Below are positions 17,455 to 26,488 of a stretch of DNA of 42,459 bases, piece after piece. The stretch lies in assembly GCA_002010075.1 (NCBI GenBank), contig MTMG01000022.1, positions 1 through 42,459 on the forward strand. The letters are read 5' to 3'. How positions within the stretch are numbered: the stretch's first letter is position 1; each line of letters opens with the position of its first letter. Below the pieces are notes generated by a model that was given only the letters and a program-made list of their open reading frames with translations, had not been told where the DNA came from and did no database searches. The translations under genes were made by a program, and so were the position numbers. The DNA comes from Methanomicrobia archaeon JdFR-19. GTDB lineage: Archaea; Halobacteriota; Methanosarcinia; DSM-18856; Methermicoccaceae.

Positions 17455-18723
17455 TTAAAGGTGCGAAGAGAAGTAGCGCTCTACAGTGCGCAGAGCACAG
17501 AAACTCCCGCACATCGTACACCCTCCTCCCGAAGGTGAGAACCTTGCTCTCGCACGCAATCCCCCATCCAACGCAAGCGAAAACTGAGATTCCCAGTTAC
17601 TCCTTGAACGTTCGACAGCCATTTTCTGCTCATCCGCCGAGAGCCCATATTTCATGAGGTCTCCTACATGAGCAGCTATGCGTGTGGCTATGAGTCCATT
17701 TCTAAGCTCTTCTGCAGTTGGCAGTGACAAGTGTTCAGCCGCCGTTATACAGCAGATGTAGTCAGCGCCTGCACCTGATGCCATAGCAGAGCCAATGGCT
17801 GCCGCTATGTGGTCATATCCCACTGCAAGGTCGGTTGGGAGAGGGCCGGCAACGAAAAGTGGTCTGGGACACCTTTTCTTGAAAGTCCTAACTGCAGATG
17901 CAATGCTAGATGGAGGGATGTGTCCACCTAATCCCTCAACTATTACCTGAACTCCTTCTTCATTTGCACGATTGGCGAGTTTTCTGTTTACCTCGAATTC
18001 AAGAAGCTCTGGCGAATCTTTACTCAAATTGAATTTGGCAAAATCCACTACACAGCCACTTCGTAAGGTGTTGCCGAGTACCAGCACACCATCTTCTTTT
18101 CTCAGCAGTTTGATGAACTCATCGAACCACTCGTGGAATGGATTCTCATTGTTAGTATGAATCATGTGGGCAAGTGTCATCGAGCCACCCTTAGACACCA
18201 TGGGCATCGTACGCTTCCTGAGTGCTGGAAGCATTTCACGGGTGAAACCAGCATATAGCACAAGCGAGCAAGCTTCATGTAGCTGTTTTTGTGCTACATC
18301 GATGATAGCATCCACCTCGAGTGATTCGATGCCATTCTCTGACACTGCCTGATAGATTGGAATGGTGGTAAGGGGCAACTGGGCAGCACTATGAACCCGT
18401 TGCCTCATCTCATCCAAGTCTCCTGCCATCGAGAGGTCTGTGATAGTATCGGCACCCAATTCCCTTGCAATGCGTGCCTTCCCTATCTCCTCTATACACG
18501 CCTCAGTTATATCACCAGCATCACTTGCACTCGAGGACGTGCCTACATTTACGTTTACTCTTGTGGGTGCCCCTTCCCCTATCAGTATATTCTCAAACAA
18601 CACCAGTCTTCCATCGGCAACTCGGCTGTGGGCTAATGATATGTCCATATCAACGTCTCTTGCAGCTTTTACAAGCTTCTTTGACTTTCTCCCACTCTTT
18701 ACCTTATCGATGAGCGTTTTCAT
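17455..18723 (-). CDS. thiC: Phosphomethylpyrimidine synthase family (ThiC-like radical SAM)
   Basis: ThiC rearranges aminoimidazole ribotide to HMP phosphate for thiamine. The 422-residue protein shows VNVNVGTSSS, TDLSMAGD, EGLGGHIPP and AGPLPTDLAVGYDHI, all typical of the fold. The C-terminal cluster motif reads CTMCGSFCA, i.e. C-x2-C-x3-C, one residue shorter than the C-x2-C-x4-C of enterobacterial ThiC. The paralogue BzaF, which makes 5-hydroxybenzimidazole for cobamides from the same substrate, is an alternative I cannot exclude. No TPP riboswitch is visible upstream. Start at the ATG at 18723, with weak GAG-rich leader. Confidence 0.85.
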   Translation of the reverse strand: MKTLIDKVKSGRKSKKLVKAARDVDMDISLAHSRVADGRLVLFENILIGEGAPTRVNVNVGTSSSASDAGDITEACIEEIGKARIARELGADTITDLSMAGDLDEMRQRVHSAAQLPLTTIPIYQAVSENGIESLEVDAIIDVAQKQLHEACSLVLYAGFTREMLPALRKRTMPMVSKGGSMTLAHMIHTNNENPFHEWFDEFIKLLRKEDGVLVLGNTLRSGCVVDFAKFNLSKDSPELLEFEVNRKLANRANEEGVQVIVEGLGGHIPPSSIASAVRTFKKRCPRPLFVAGPLPTDLAVGYDHIAAAIGSAMASGAGADYICCITAAEHLSLPTAEELRNGLIATRIAAHVGDLMKYGLSADEQKMAVERSRSNWESQFSLALDGGLRARARFSPSGGGCTMCGSFCALRTVERYFSSHL

Positions 18724-18795
18724 GATTTCTCACACTCAACGCCTTTCAACAACCAATGATTTAGTAGTATCCCTCAAGACCACCAAAGCATTCTT

Positions 18796-20895
18796 ATGAT
18801 GAAATGCAAACGAACACATATGGAAAATGCTCGGCTCAGAATAACTGGCATGAAATGTGCAATGTGTGCAAAGACAATTGAATCCTCACTCACAAAACTG
18901 GATGGAATTGAGAGGGTGAATGTTAATCTTGCAACTGAATATGCACACATAGTTTACGACCCTTTAAAGATAACACTTGACGATATTGTAAAAGAAATTG
19001 AAAAACTTGGTTATGGTGCTGAAATAGAGAAGAGAGCTGACTCACAAGAAAAAAAGGATATCAAGAAATTATTGGTTGCAATCATAGCTGGTTCAGTATT
19101 GTTTGCAGTGCCTCTCCCTTCCACCATCCAGATTTTGATTGCCACACCCACATTGCTCTATGCGGGCATAGACATATTCAGTTCAGCCTTTCGGACTCGA
19201 ACTCTGAACATGGATGTGATGTACTCGATGGGTGTTGGAAGCGCATACATTGCAAGCGTGTTAAGCACACTGAAATTCTTTCCTCCCGAATACACATTCT
19301 ATGATACATCTGTGATTCTGCTTGCATTTCTCCTCATAGGGAGAACACTTGAAGAAAGAGCAAAGGGAAAGACAGGAGAGGCAATAAAGAAACTCATGGA
19401 GCTTCAGGTAAAGAGTGCAACTCTTCTGAGAGATAATAAAGAGGTCAAGGTCAGGGTAGAGGAGGTGAAGGAGGGGGACATTGTAATCGTGAGACCGGGA
19501 GAGAAGATACCAGTTGATGGACTGGTTGTGGGTGGTGTGAGTTATGTTGAGGAGGCGATGATAACAGGTGAGCCGATGCCAAAGCTGAAAGAGATTGGAG
19601 ATGAGGTGTTCGCTGGTACGATTAACAAGAGTGGTGTGCTGAAGATAAGGGCAAGTGGAGAGGAAACTTTGCTATCTCAAATAATAAAAACGGTTGAGGA
19701 GGCTATTGGAAGCAAGCCCCCAATTCAGAGATTTGCAGACAAAATCGTTTCTTATTTCATTCCAGTGGTTCTGAGTATCGCCCTCATATCCTTCGCATAT
19801 TGGTATACAAAAGGAGATACGATGTTCGCATTCACAACACTCATTGCAGTTCTTGTGGTTGCATGTCCATGTGCGTTTGGACTCGCAACACCAACCGCAT
19901 TGACAGTTGGGATGGGAAAAGGAGCAGAGTATGGCATACTCATCAAGAATGGAGAGGTGCTTGAGATAGCAAGAAACGTGAGAACAGTTGTGTTTGATAA
20001 AACAGGAACGCTCACAAAAGGAGAGATTGAAGTGAGTGAGGTAAGAACTTTGGACGAGTCGTATGACGTTCTAAAACTTGCAATGATTGCAGAGAAGAAC
20101 AGTACGCATCCGATTGCTGAGGCTATAATGAGATATGGTAGTAGTCCAAACAAAGTAGAGGAGCCAGAAATGTTTGAAGAGGTGCCCGGAGAGGGTGTGG
20201 TGGCGGTTTATAAGGGGTCAAAAATTGCGGTTGGAAACAAGAGGTTGATGGAGAGAGTTGGAGTAGACATAGAAGGAGAGAATAATGAAAATGAAATAAT
20301 AGTCGCTCTAAATAACAAAGTCATTGGAGTTATTGAGGTAAAGGATGAGGTAAAGGAAAGTGCAAAAGAAGTGGTAGATGAACTCCACAGAATGGGCAAG
20401 AAAGTTGTGATGATAACTGGGGATAGTAGAAAGAATGCCGAATTGGTTGCAAAGGAACTGAACATAGACGAGTTCTTTGCAGAGGTTCTCCCCCACGAAA
20501 AGGCAGAGATAGTTAGAAAGATGGAGGGGGTTGTTGCATTTGTTGGAGATGGCATAAATGATGCTCCAGCACTTGCTCAGGCAGATGTTGGTATAGCCAT
20601 AGGCACCAAGAAAATAGATATTGCGGTTGAGAGTGGAGACATAGTCCTTGTAAGGGACAATCTGAAAGACGTTGTGAGAGCCATAAAACTCAGTGAGAGA
20701 ACCTACAAAAAGATAAAACAAAACATATTCTGGGCTATTGTGTACAACACGATTCTGATACCAGTGGCTGCCGGAATTCTGTATCCATTTTTTGGAATAA
20801 TTTTCAGACCCGAATGGGCTGGAATGGCGATGGCGATGAGCAGTGTGAGCGTTGTCACAAACTCTCTTCTTCTGAGGTGGTCTGATGTACTGTGA
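18796..20895 (+). CDS. copA: Cu(+)-type P1B ATPase with N-terminal HMA domain
   Basis: A heavy-metal translocating ATPase of 699 residues. The HMA domain (about 12-75) has the metal motif GMKCAMC. The membrane motif CPC (VVACPCAFG) marks the P1B-1 Cu+/Ag+ class. DKTGTLT, THP and GDGINDAPALAQADVGIAIG are the phosphorylation and nucleotide motifs. It exports monovalent copper. The ATG at 18820 (MENARLRITG) is an equally good start; the frame is open to 18796. A small HMA protein follows 156 bp downstream and is the likely chaperone. Confidence 0.95.
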   Translation: MMKCKRTHMENARLRITGMKCAMCAKTIESSLTKLDGIERVNVNLATEYAHIVYDPLKITLDDIVKEIEKLGYGAEIEKRADSQEKKDIKKLLVAIIAGSVLFAVPLPSTIQILIATPTLLYAGIDIFSSAFRTRTLNMDVMYSMGVGSAYIASVLSTLKFFPPEYTFYDTSVILLAFLLIGRTLEERAKGKTGEAIKKLMELQVKSATLLRDNKEVKVRVEEVKEGDIVIVRPGEKIPVDGLVVGGVSYVEEAMITGEPMPKLKEIGDEVFAGTINKSGVLKIRASGEETLLSQIIKTVEEAIGSKPPIQRFADKIVSYFIPVVLSIALISFAYWYTKGDTMFAFTTLIAVLVVACPCAFGLATPTALTVGMGKGAEYGILIKNGEVLEIARNVRTVVFDKTGTLTKGEIEVSEVRTLDESYDVLKLAMIAEKNSTHPIAEAIMRYGSSPNKVEEPEMFEEVPGEGVVAVYKGSKIAVGNKRLMERVGVDIEGENNENEIIVALNNKVIGVIEVKDEVKESAKEVVDELHRMGKKVVMITGDSRKNAELVAKELNIDEFFAEVLPHEKAEIVRKMEGVVAFVGDGINDAPALAQADVGIAIGTKKIDIAVESGDIVLVRDNLKDVVRAIKLSERTYKKIKQNIFWAIVYNTILIPVAAGILYPFFGIIFRPEWAGMAMAMSSVSVVTNSLLLRWSDVL

Positions 20896-21028
20896 GTGTG
20901 GTACCAGAGAATCGTTTATTTCAACGAACATGTCTGTTTCAGGAAAGAGATGTAAAGACCATAATCGGAGTCGAAGAAGGGGATGTGCGACTGATTTGTA
21001 TTGCAATATGATAAGGAAGGGGTTGTAA
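20885..21028 (+). CDS. Possible 47-residue cysteine-rich peptide between copA and the HMA protein
   Basis: The 156-bp gap after copA holds an ATG-started frame overlapping the copA end. It encodes C3, C5, C23, H26, C34 and C40, a spacing that could bind metal. A competing frame in the same stretch (GTG at 20892, 39 residues, containing RDVKTIIGVEEGD) has a more ordinary composition. I recognise no family for either and no ribosome site decides between them. Both may be non-coding. Confidence 0.22.
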   Translation: MYCECGTRESFISTNMSVSGKRCKDHNRSRRRGCATDLYCNMIRKGL

Positions 21029-21051
21029 ATGATATCTTGGGAGGTTTGAAC

Positions 21052-21246
21052 ATGAAAATAAAGATTAAATTGAGGGGGTTGTGTTGCAATGGATGTTTGA
21101 GTGTTGTGAAAGCGGCACTTAAAGATGCGGGGGCTGTGGTTGAGGATCTGTCTTTTGATGAGGCTGTGGTTGAGTTCGATGGAGATGCTAACAAACTGGT
21201 GGATGTTATAAAGGAAGTGGGATACGAGGCAGAATTGGTCGAATAA
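21052..21246 (+). CDS. Small HMA-domain metallochaperone (CopZ-like)
   Basis: A 64-residue single heavy-metal-associated domain with the metal motif GLCCNGC near residues 9-15 and a typical beta-alpha-beta end (DVIKEVGYEAELVE). I chose the ATG at 21052 because GGGAGGT lies 6-12 nt before it. The frame is open further up to a TTG at 21001. Placement behind copA suggests it delivers Cu+ to that pump; the Met of the usual MxCxxC is replaced by Cys, so metal preference may differ. Confidence 0.85.
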   Translation: MKIKIKLRGLCCNGCLSVVKAALKDAGAVVEDLSFDEAVVEFDGDANKLVDVIKEVGYEAELVE

Positions 21247-21260
21247 ATTTACCATATATG

Positions 21261-21270
21261 CTTTAAATAA
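21261..21270 (+). promoter_or_regulatory. TATA box of hisB
   Basis: CTTTAAATAA, 22-31 bp before the hisB ATG at 21292. Predicts a leaderless mRNA. Confidence 0.5.
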
Positions 21271-21291
21271 TATGAAGATGTAGTCTGAAAT

Positions 21292-21870
21292 ATGCAGAGA
21301 AGGGCTAAAGTGAAGAGGGAGACCGCTGAAACGTATGTATCTGTTGAAATCAACATAGATGGGAGTGGAAAGTTCGAAATATCAACAGGAATACCATTTT
21401 TCGACCACATGCTGTCCGCCATGGCAAGACATGCAACATTTGATTTAACCGTTGATGCGAGGGGAGATGTTGATGTTGAGGCACATCACACGATTGAGGA
21501 TGTTGCAATTGTTCTTGGGAATGGAATAGCAGAGGCTCTCAAAGATAGAAAAAACATAGTGAGATATGGATATGCACTGGTCCCGATGGACGATAGCTGT
21601 GCGTAGGTTGCAATCGATGCTGGAATGAGAAGCTACCTCGTATTCGATGTATCATTTACATCCCCATACATTGCTGGTATCGAGACACAAATTTTCGAAC
21701 ACTTCTTCGACACTCTGACAAAAAATGCGAAAATGACCCTCCATATGAAAGGATACGGAAAGAGTAATCACCACATCATTGAATCTCTGTTCAAAGCGGT
21801 TGGACTTGCAATGGCGATGGCTTTCAAACAGGACTCTGAGAAAATAATGAGCACAAAGGGTGCACTTTGA
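21292..21870 (+). CDS. hisB: Imidazoleglycerol-phosphate dehydratase with one in-frame TAG codon
   Basis: HisB dehydrates imidazoleglycerol phosphate in histidine synthesis. The frame of 192 residues (the normal monofunctional length) runs from ATG to TGA with a single TAG at residue 105 (21604-21606). The first metal motif EAHHTIED lies before it and the second, NHHIIESLFKA, after it; both are needed for the Mn sites. The TAG lies just after VPMDDSCA and before VAIDAGMRSYLVFD, a region where homologues are continuous (DDxLxxVAIDxxGRxYxVF). Recoding explains this better than decay. The helicase start lies 1 nt past the stop. Confidence 0.92.
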
Positions 21871-21871
21871 G

Positions 21872-24163
21872 ATGGAAAACCTGACTGGAAACTTCCAAGT
21901 ATATCTGTATGAGACATCTAAGAAGGTATGGGTGTATATCGGGAAGAAGAAAATAAACAAAGGAATACTCTGGTTGGAGGACACACCAAAGGGACCAAGA
22001 ATCAAGAAGTTCATGGTTGAAAATCAACCTGTGAACCCGAAGGAGTTTTTGAAACTCATAAAAAACTCGAGAGTGTGCTTGCTTGAAACTGCAAGGAGTG
22101 TCAGCTCTTCTAAACTTGTGCATATGCTTGCAGACTACCAAATTCCATTTGAGACATTGAAAGTTTGCAGGTTCTGTCTGATGAGACATAAAATAACTCC
22201 GAAGTTATCGATCCGCTATATGGGGGAAGAGATTTGCGAGGAATGTGCGAAGAGGGAGTTGAGGAATTATATCGTATCAGAGTACTCTGTAAGAGTCCTG
22301 AGGAAGTGTAAAGACCTTGACCATGTAATAAACCTAATTGAAGGAAAAATAAACAAAGAATTAAAGCAATTTACACTTTTTGATGTAATTTCACCAAAAA
22401 CAGAGACAATCAGTAGAGAAGAGATTCCTGACAGTGAGATTCCTGACTTCGTAAAGAAAAAACTCCCGAAAACACTTCTGCCTGTCCAGACTCTCGCATT
22501 GAAAGCCGGAGTTCTGAGAGGAGAAAATATATTGGTGGTATCAGAAACTGCAAGCGGAAAAACGCTTGTGGGGGAGATGGCTGGAATGAAGATGGTTTTT
22601 GAGGGGAGGGGAGTATTTCTTTATCTTGTTCCCCTCGTCGCACTTGCTCTCCAGAAGTATGAACAGTTCAAGGAGAGGTGGGGTGATATAGTCGGTCTGG
22701 TGATTGGAAGAACGAGAATAAGAACAAAACATACGGAGTATGACATCGGGATGAAGTCTGATGTGAGCAGAAATGTTGTGGTGGGGACGTACGAGGCTGT
22801 TGACCAGCTCATAATGTCTGGATTCAGATTTCAAAAAGTAGGATGTATTGTTGTAGATGAGATACACATGCTCATGGATGACGAAAGGGGACACAGACTC
22901 GATGGACTTATTGCAAGACTGAGATACCTCTTCCCAGATGCGCAATTCATATACCTCTCTGCAACTGTCGGCTTTCCAGAAGAGCTTGCAAAGATGCTTG
23001 GGGCGAGACTTGTTAAGTACGAACACAGACCGATACCGTTGAAGAGGTATGTTGTTCCATGTGTTGCCCGTAGGAAGAGCAGAATCATAAAGAGAATAGT
23101 GGACGAGGCATGGTCAGAAGTTTCTTCCAAAGGCTACAGAGGTCAGACGATAGTATTCACTAACTCAAGGAGGAGGTGTGAGGAACTTGCAAGGGTGGTT
23201 GGTGGAGTTGCATACCACGCTGGGCTATCAAAGGAGAGGAGGAAAGAGGTCCAGAAGAGGTTTGAAGATGGAAAGATAAAATGTGTTGTTACAACATCTG
23301 CACTCGGTGCCGGGGTTGATTTTCCTGCCTCCTGTGTGATATTTGACTCGCTCAGAATGGGAGCTGAAGAACTGACGCAACATGAGTTTAACCAGATGCT
23401 TGGCAGAGCTGGAAGACCAGACTATCATGATGAGGGGAGTGTATTTCTGCTTGTTTCTCCAGAGGAGGAGGAAATTGCTGATGTGCTTCTGCACGGTGGA
23501 GTTGGAAGATGCGATGTGATGTGTGGTGGAGAGAGTGAGGAAGTGCTTGCAATGTGTTCAATAACAGACGATGTGAGTGAGTTGAAGAAGATGTGTTCGA
23601 TGATGGTGAGGTATGTTGATGTGGATAAATCGCTGAGAGAACTGGAGGGTATGGGAATGCTAAAACGGGAGGGGAACTGTGTAAAACTTACCCGCCTTGG
23701 AAGAACTGCTTCTCTCTCCTTCCTTCCCCCATAGCATGTGCTTTGTCTTATGGAGATGAAAGACGAGGATGTTATTGATATTATCTCGACGCTCCTACCC
23801 TTTGAGAATGTGTATGTGTGTGGCTTTCCCATGCTTTCGGGAGTTCTTGACAGGATTTACAGAGGGGAGAGGGAAGATAAGAAGATCTTGAAGTTTGCGA
23901 AAGAGTTTTTGAGCTGTGGGTGCAAGGAGAGTCCATACTGTGGATGCCCCCCTAAGAAGTTGTCAAAACTCATCGTAGAACTGAGAATGGAAGGACTTGA
24001 CCCTGCTGAAATTGTGAAAGAACTTGAAGAATACGGAATAGAGGCATATCAAGCTGACATATTCGACCACCTTACTCAGTGTGTTATACTATTAGAAGCG
24101 TTTGAGAAGTTGGTCGATAGAGAGGATGTGAAAGAGATAAGACAAACCATAGAAGGTCATTAA
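21872..24163 (+). CDS. DUF5814-type archaeal DEAD/DEAH helicase with one in-frame TAG codon
   Basis: A superfamily 2 helicase of 763 residues in one frame to TAA, with TAG at residue 621 (23732-23734). Zinc-finger-like cysteines lie near 99-125 (CRFC, CEEC). Walker A is TASGKT near 226, DEIH near 329, SAT near 366 and GRAGRP near 512. After the TAG comes a conserved-looking tail with a Cys cluster (SCGCKESPYCGC) and EGLDPAEIV..YGIEAYQADIFDHL, which I know as the normal C-terminus of this archaeal helicase family, not a separate gene. No start with a ribosome site is evident between the parts. The GTG at 21860 is an alternative start. Substrate (DNA or RNA) unknown. Confidence 0.85.
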
Positions 24164-26479
24164 TCAACTCAATTTTTTACTCAATGGACCAAGCTTTTTC
24201 AATTCTTCCACGAAATCATTCACCTCTTCCACATATCTCTCGGCTTCGTTCGCAGATATCCAAAGAGTTCTGATTCTTTCAGGCTCAATCCCGTACTCTT
24301 TGAAAATTTCTTTGAGAGCAGAGATTCTTCCAAGACACTGATAGTTTCCAGTATGATAGTGACACTCTCCCAGCTTGCACCCCCCCACCAATACTCCATC
24401 CGCTCCGTGCTTAAAAGCCTCGATTATCATCTGCGGGTCAACCCTTCCAGCACACATAACTCTTATTGCTCTCACATTTGGTGGATGCTTCAGTCTCAAT
24501 ACGCCAGCAAGGTCAACAGCCCTGTACGAACACCAATTACACAGATACGCAACTATCAGAGGATATTCGCTCGTCTTGTCAAGCATTTCAAGCTGGGCAA
24601 ATATCTGTGTATCTGTGAAGTTTTTCTGTGCAATCGCATCTGTGGGACATGACCCTACACATGTACCGCATGCTATACATGTCGTACTCTCAATCTTTGC
24701 CTTTCCGTTGACCAGAAAGATGCTGTTTGAAGGACAGACTTCCTTACATATCCCACATCCCACACACCTCTCCTCATCAACAAAAGCAACGTAAGGCTCA
24801 ATCTCAATGATGCCTCTTGAAAGAAGATTCATCACTTTAGAGGCGCAATCCCCTGCCTGACTTATCGACAGTGGGATTTCTTTTGGTCCAGATGCACATC
24901 CCGCCACCATTATCCCTTTATACACTGTCTCGACAGGCATCATCTTTGGATGTGCTGGCGCTACGAATCCATCATCTCGCAAGGGCAACTTTATCGATGG
25001 TTCTAATGATGGCTCCATTCCAATGGAGAGAACGACCAAATCGTATTCTTCTTCGACCTTTCTCGAATTCAATGTATCCTCATAATACACCTTCACTCCA
25101 TTCCCCATCGGAATCAATTCTCCTGGAAGGCCTCTCACGAACTTTACACCAGCTTTCTGAGCTCTCAGATACATTTCCTCATACCCTTCACCACATGCCC
25201 TTATGTCGATGTAGTGAATGACGACATCCGTATCAGGGTATCTTTCCTTTATCTGAAGGGCGTTCTTTATTGAGACCATACAACATACTCTCGAACAGTA
25301 AAGTTTTCCAACTTGTGCATCCCTCGAACCAACACACTGAATGAAGGCAACCTTCTTCGGTACTTCCATGGTGGATGGCTGAACAAGTCTCCCTTCTGTA
25401 GGGCCAGATGCACACAGCATTCGCTCAAGTTGAAAACTGGTTATTATGTCTCTCCCCTGCTCAAACCTATAGCTCTCCTTTATTTTCGGGTCAAAAGGTT
25501 TGAAGCCAGTTGCGATTATGATTGCCCCAACCACGAATTCAATTATCTCTGTTTTCTGGTCATACACAATGGCATCAAGCGGACATGCAAGCTTGCACAG
25601 ACCACATCCAACACAACTTTCGGGGTCTATGAGAGCATACTCTGGAACCGCCTGAGGAAATGGTTTGTATATTGCATTTCTTCTCGAAAGTCCAAAATCG
25701 AACTCGTTTGGAACTTCGATAGGACACACTGACGAGCAATACTCAATGCAACCTTTACAGTACTCATTTACAAACCTCGGCTTTTTCCTTACTCTAACCC
25801 TGTATTTTCCTGCATGTCCTTCAATGCTTTCGATTTCGGAATAGGTTAGCAACGTGATGTTTGGATGTGTATTCACATCGTTCATCTTTGGAGCAAGCAC
25901 ACATATCGAACAGTCCCCAGTCGGAAACACCTTATCGAGTAGAGCCATTTTGCCTCCGATTGTTGATTCCTTTTCAACAAGATAGACATGGTATCCTGCA
26001 TTTGCAAGCTCAAGCGACGCGGTGATGCCAGCAACACCGCCCCCAACAACAAGCACATCTTTTTTCGCCCTTATTCTTCTAGGTTCAAGAGGCTCAAGAC
26101 TTTTTGCTCTTGCGATTCCCATCTTCACGAGATCACATGCTTTTCTGGTTGCTCCTTCGTAGGTTGGATGAGACCAAGAACATTGCTCTCTTATGTTCAC
26201 GCACTCAACGAGATATGGATTGATGAGTCCTTCGACAGCTTTTCTAAAAGTCTGCTCATGAAGATTTGGTGTGCATGCGGCAACAACCACCCTGTCCAAT
26301 GAATTTTCTTGTATTGCTTCCTTTATCCTCTGCTGTCCATCGCTCGCACATGCGAACTTCAGTTCTTCTGCATGCACAACACCTTCAACAGATAATGCAC
26401 ACTCAATAACTTTGGATGTGTCAAGAAATCCAGCAATGTTCTGACCACAATGACAGACAAACACACCTATCCTAACCAT
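24164..26479 (-). CDS. hdrA: Heterodisulfide reductase subunit A fused to an MvhD domain
   Basis: HdrA carries the bifurcating FAD. The 771-residue protein has an N-terminal region with CHCG and CxxN-type cysteines, the FAD site VVGGGVAG near 144-151, an inserted ferredoxin-like part (CKGCIEYCSSVCP about 240, CVGCGLCKLACP about 290), a thioredoxin-reductase-like second half, two more 4Fe-4S motifs (about 580 and 610), and from about 640 an MvhD/FrhD domain (LCNWCSY, VMCAGR, GGCKLGECHY). The fusion lets electrons from a partner enter HdrA. No hdrB, hdrC, mvhA or frhB gene lies in the window, so its partner is elsewhere. Convergent with the helicase without gap. Confidence 0.95.
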   Translation of the reverse strand: MVRIGVFVCHCGQNIAGFLDTSKVIECALSVEGVVHAEELKFACASDGQQRIKEAIQENSLDRVVVAACTPNLHEQTFRKAVEGLINPYLVECVNIREQCSWSHPTYEGATRKACDLVKMGIARAKSLEPLEPRRIRAKKDVLVVGGGVAGITASLELANAGYHVYLVEKESTIGGKMALLDKVFPTGDCSICVLAPKMNDVNTHPNITLLTYSEIESIEGHAGKYRVRVRKKPRFVNEYCKGCIEYCSSVCPIEVPNEFDFGLSRRNAIYKPFPQAVPEYALIDPESCVGCGLCKLACPLDAIVYDQKTEIIEFVVGAIIIATGFKPFDPKIKESYRFEQGRDIITSFQLERMLCASGPTEGRLVQPSTMEVPKKVAFIQCVGSRDAQVGKLYCSRVCCMVSIKNALQIKERYPDTDVVIHYIDIRACGEGYEEMYLRAQKAGVKFVRGLPGELIPMGNGVKVYYEDTLNSRKVEEEYDLVVLSIGMEPSLEPSIKLPLRDDGFVAPAHPKMMPVETVYKGIMVAGCASGPKEIPLSISQAGDCASKVMNLLSRGIIEIEPYVAFVDEERCVGCGICKEVCPSNSIFLVNGKAKIESTTCIACGTCVGSCPTDAIAQKNFTDTQIFAQLEMLDKTSEYPLIVAYLCNWCSYRAVDLAGVLRLKHPPNVRAIRVMCAGRVDPQMIIEAFKHGADGVLVGGCKLGECHYHTGNYQCLGRISALKEIFKEYGIEPERIRTLWISANEAERYVEEVNDFVEELKKLGPLSKKLS

Positions 26480-26488
26480 AATTTCACC

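Noticed and set aside
18724-18795. TPP riboswitch upstream of the thiC-like gene
   Set aside because: The 72 bp contain no recognisable thi-box elements such as the CTGAGA motif.
20308-21255. A 315-residue open frame on the minus strand across the copA end
   Set aside because: It is antisense to the well-supported copA and HMA protein genes, has no ribosome site, and its composition (rich in His, Tyr, Phe, Ser) is that of a shadow frame.
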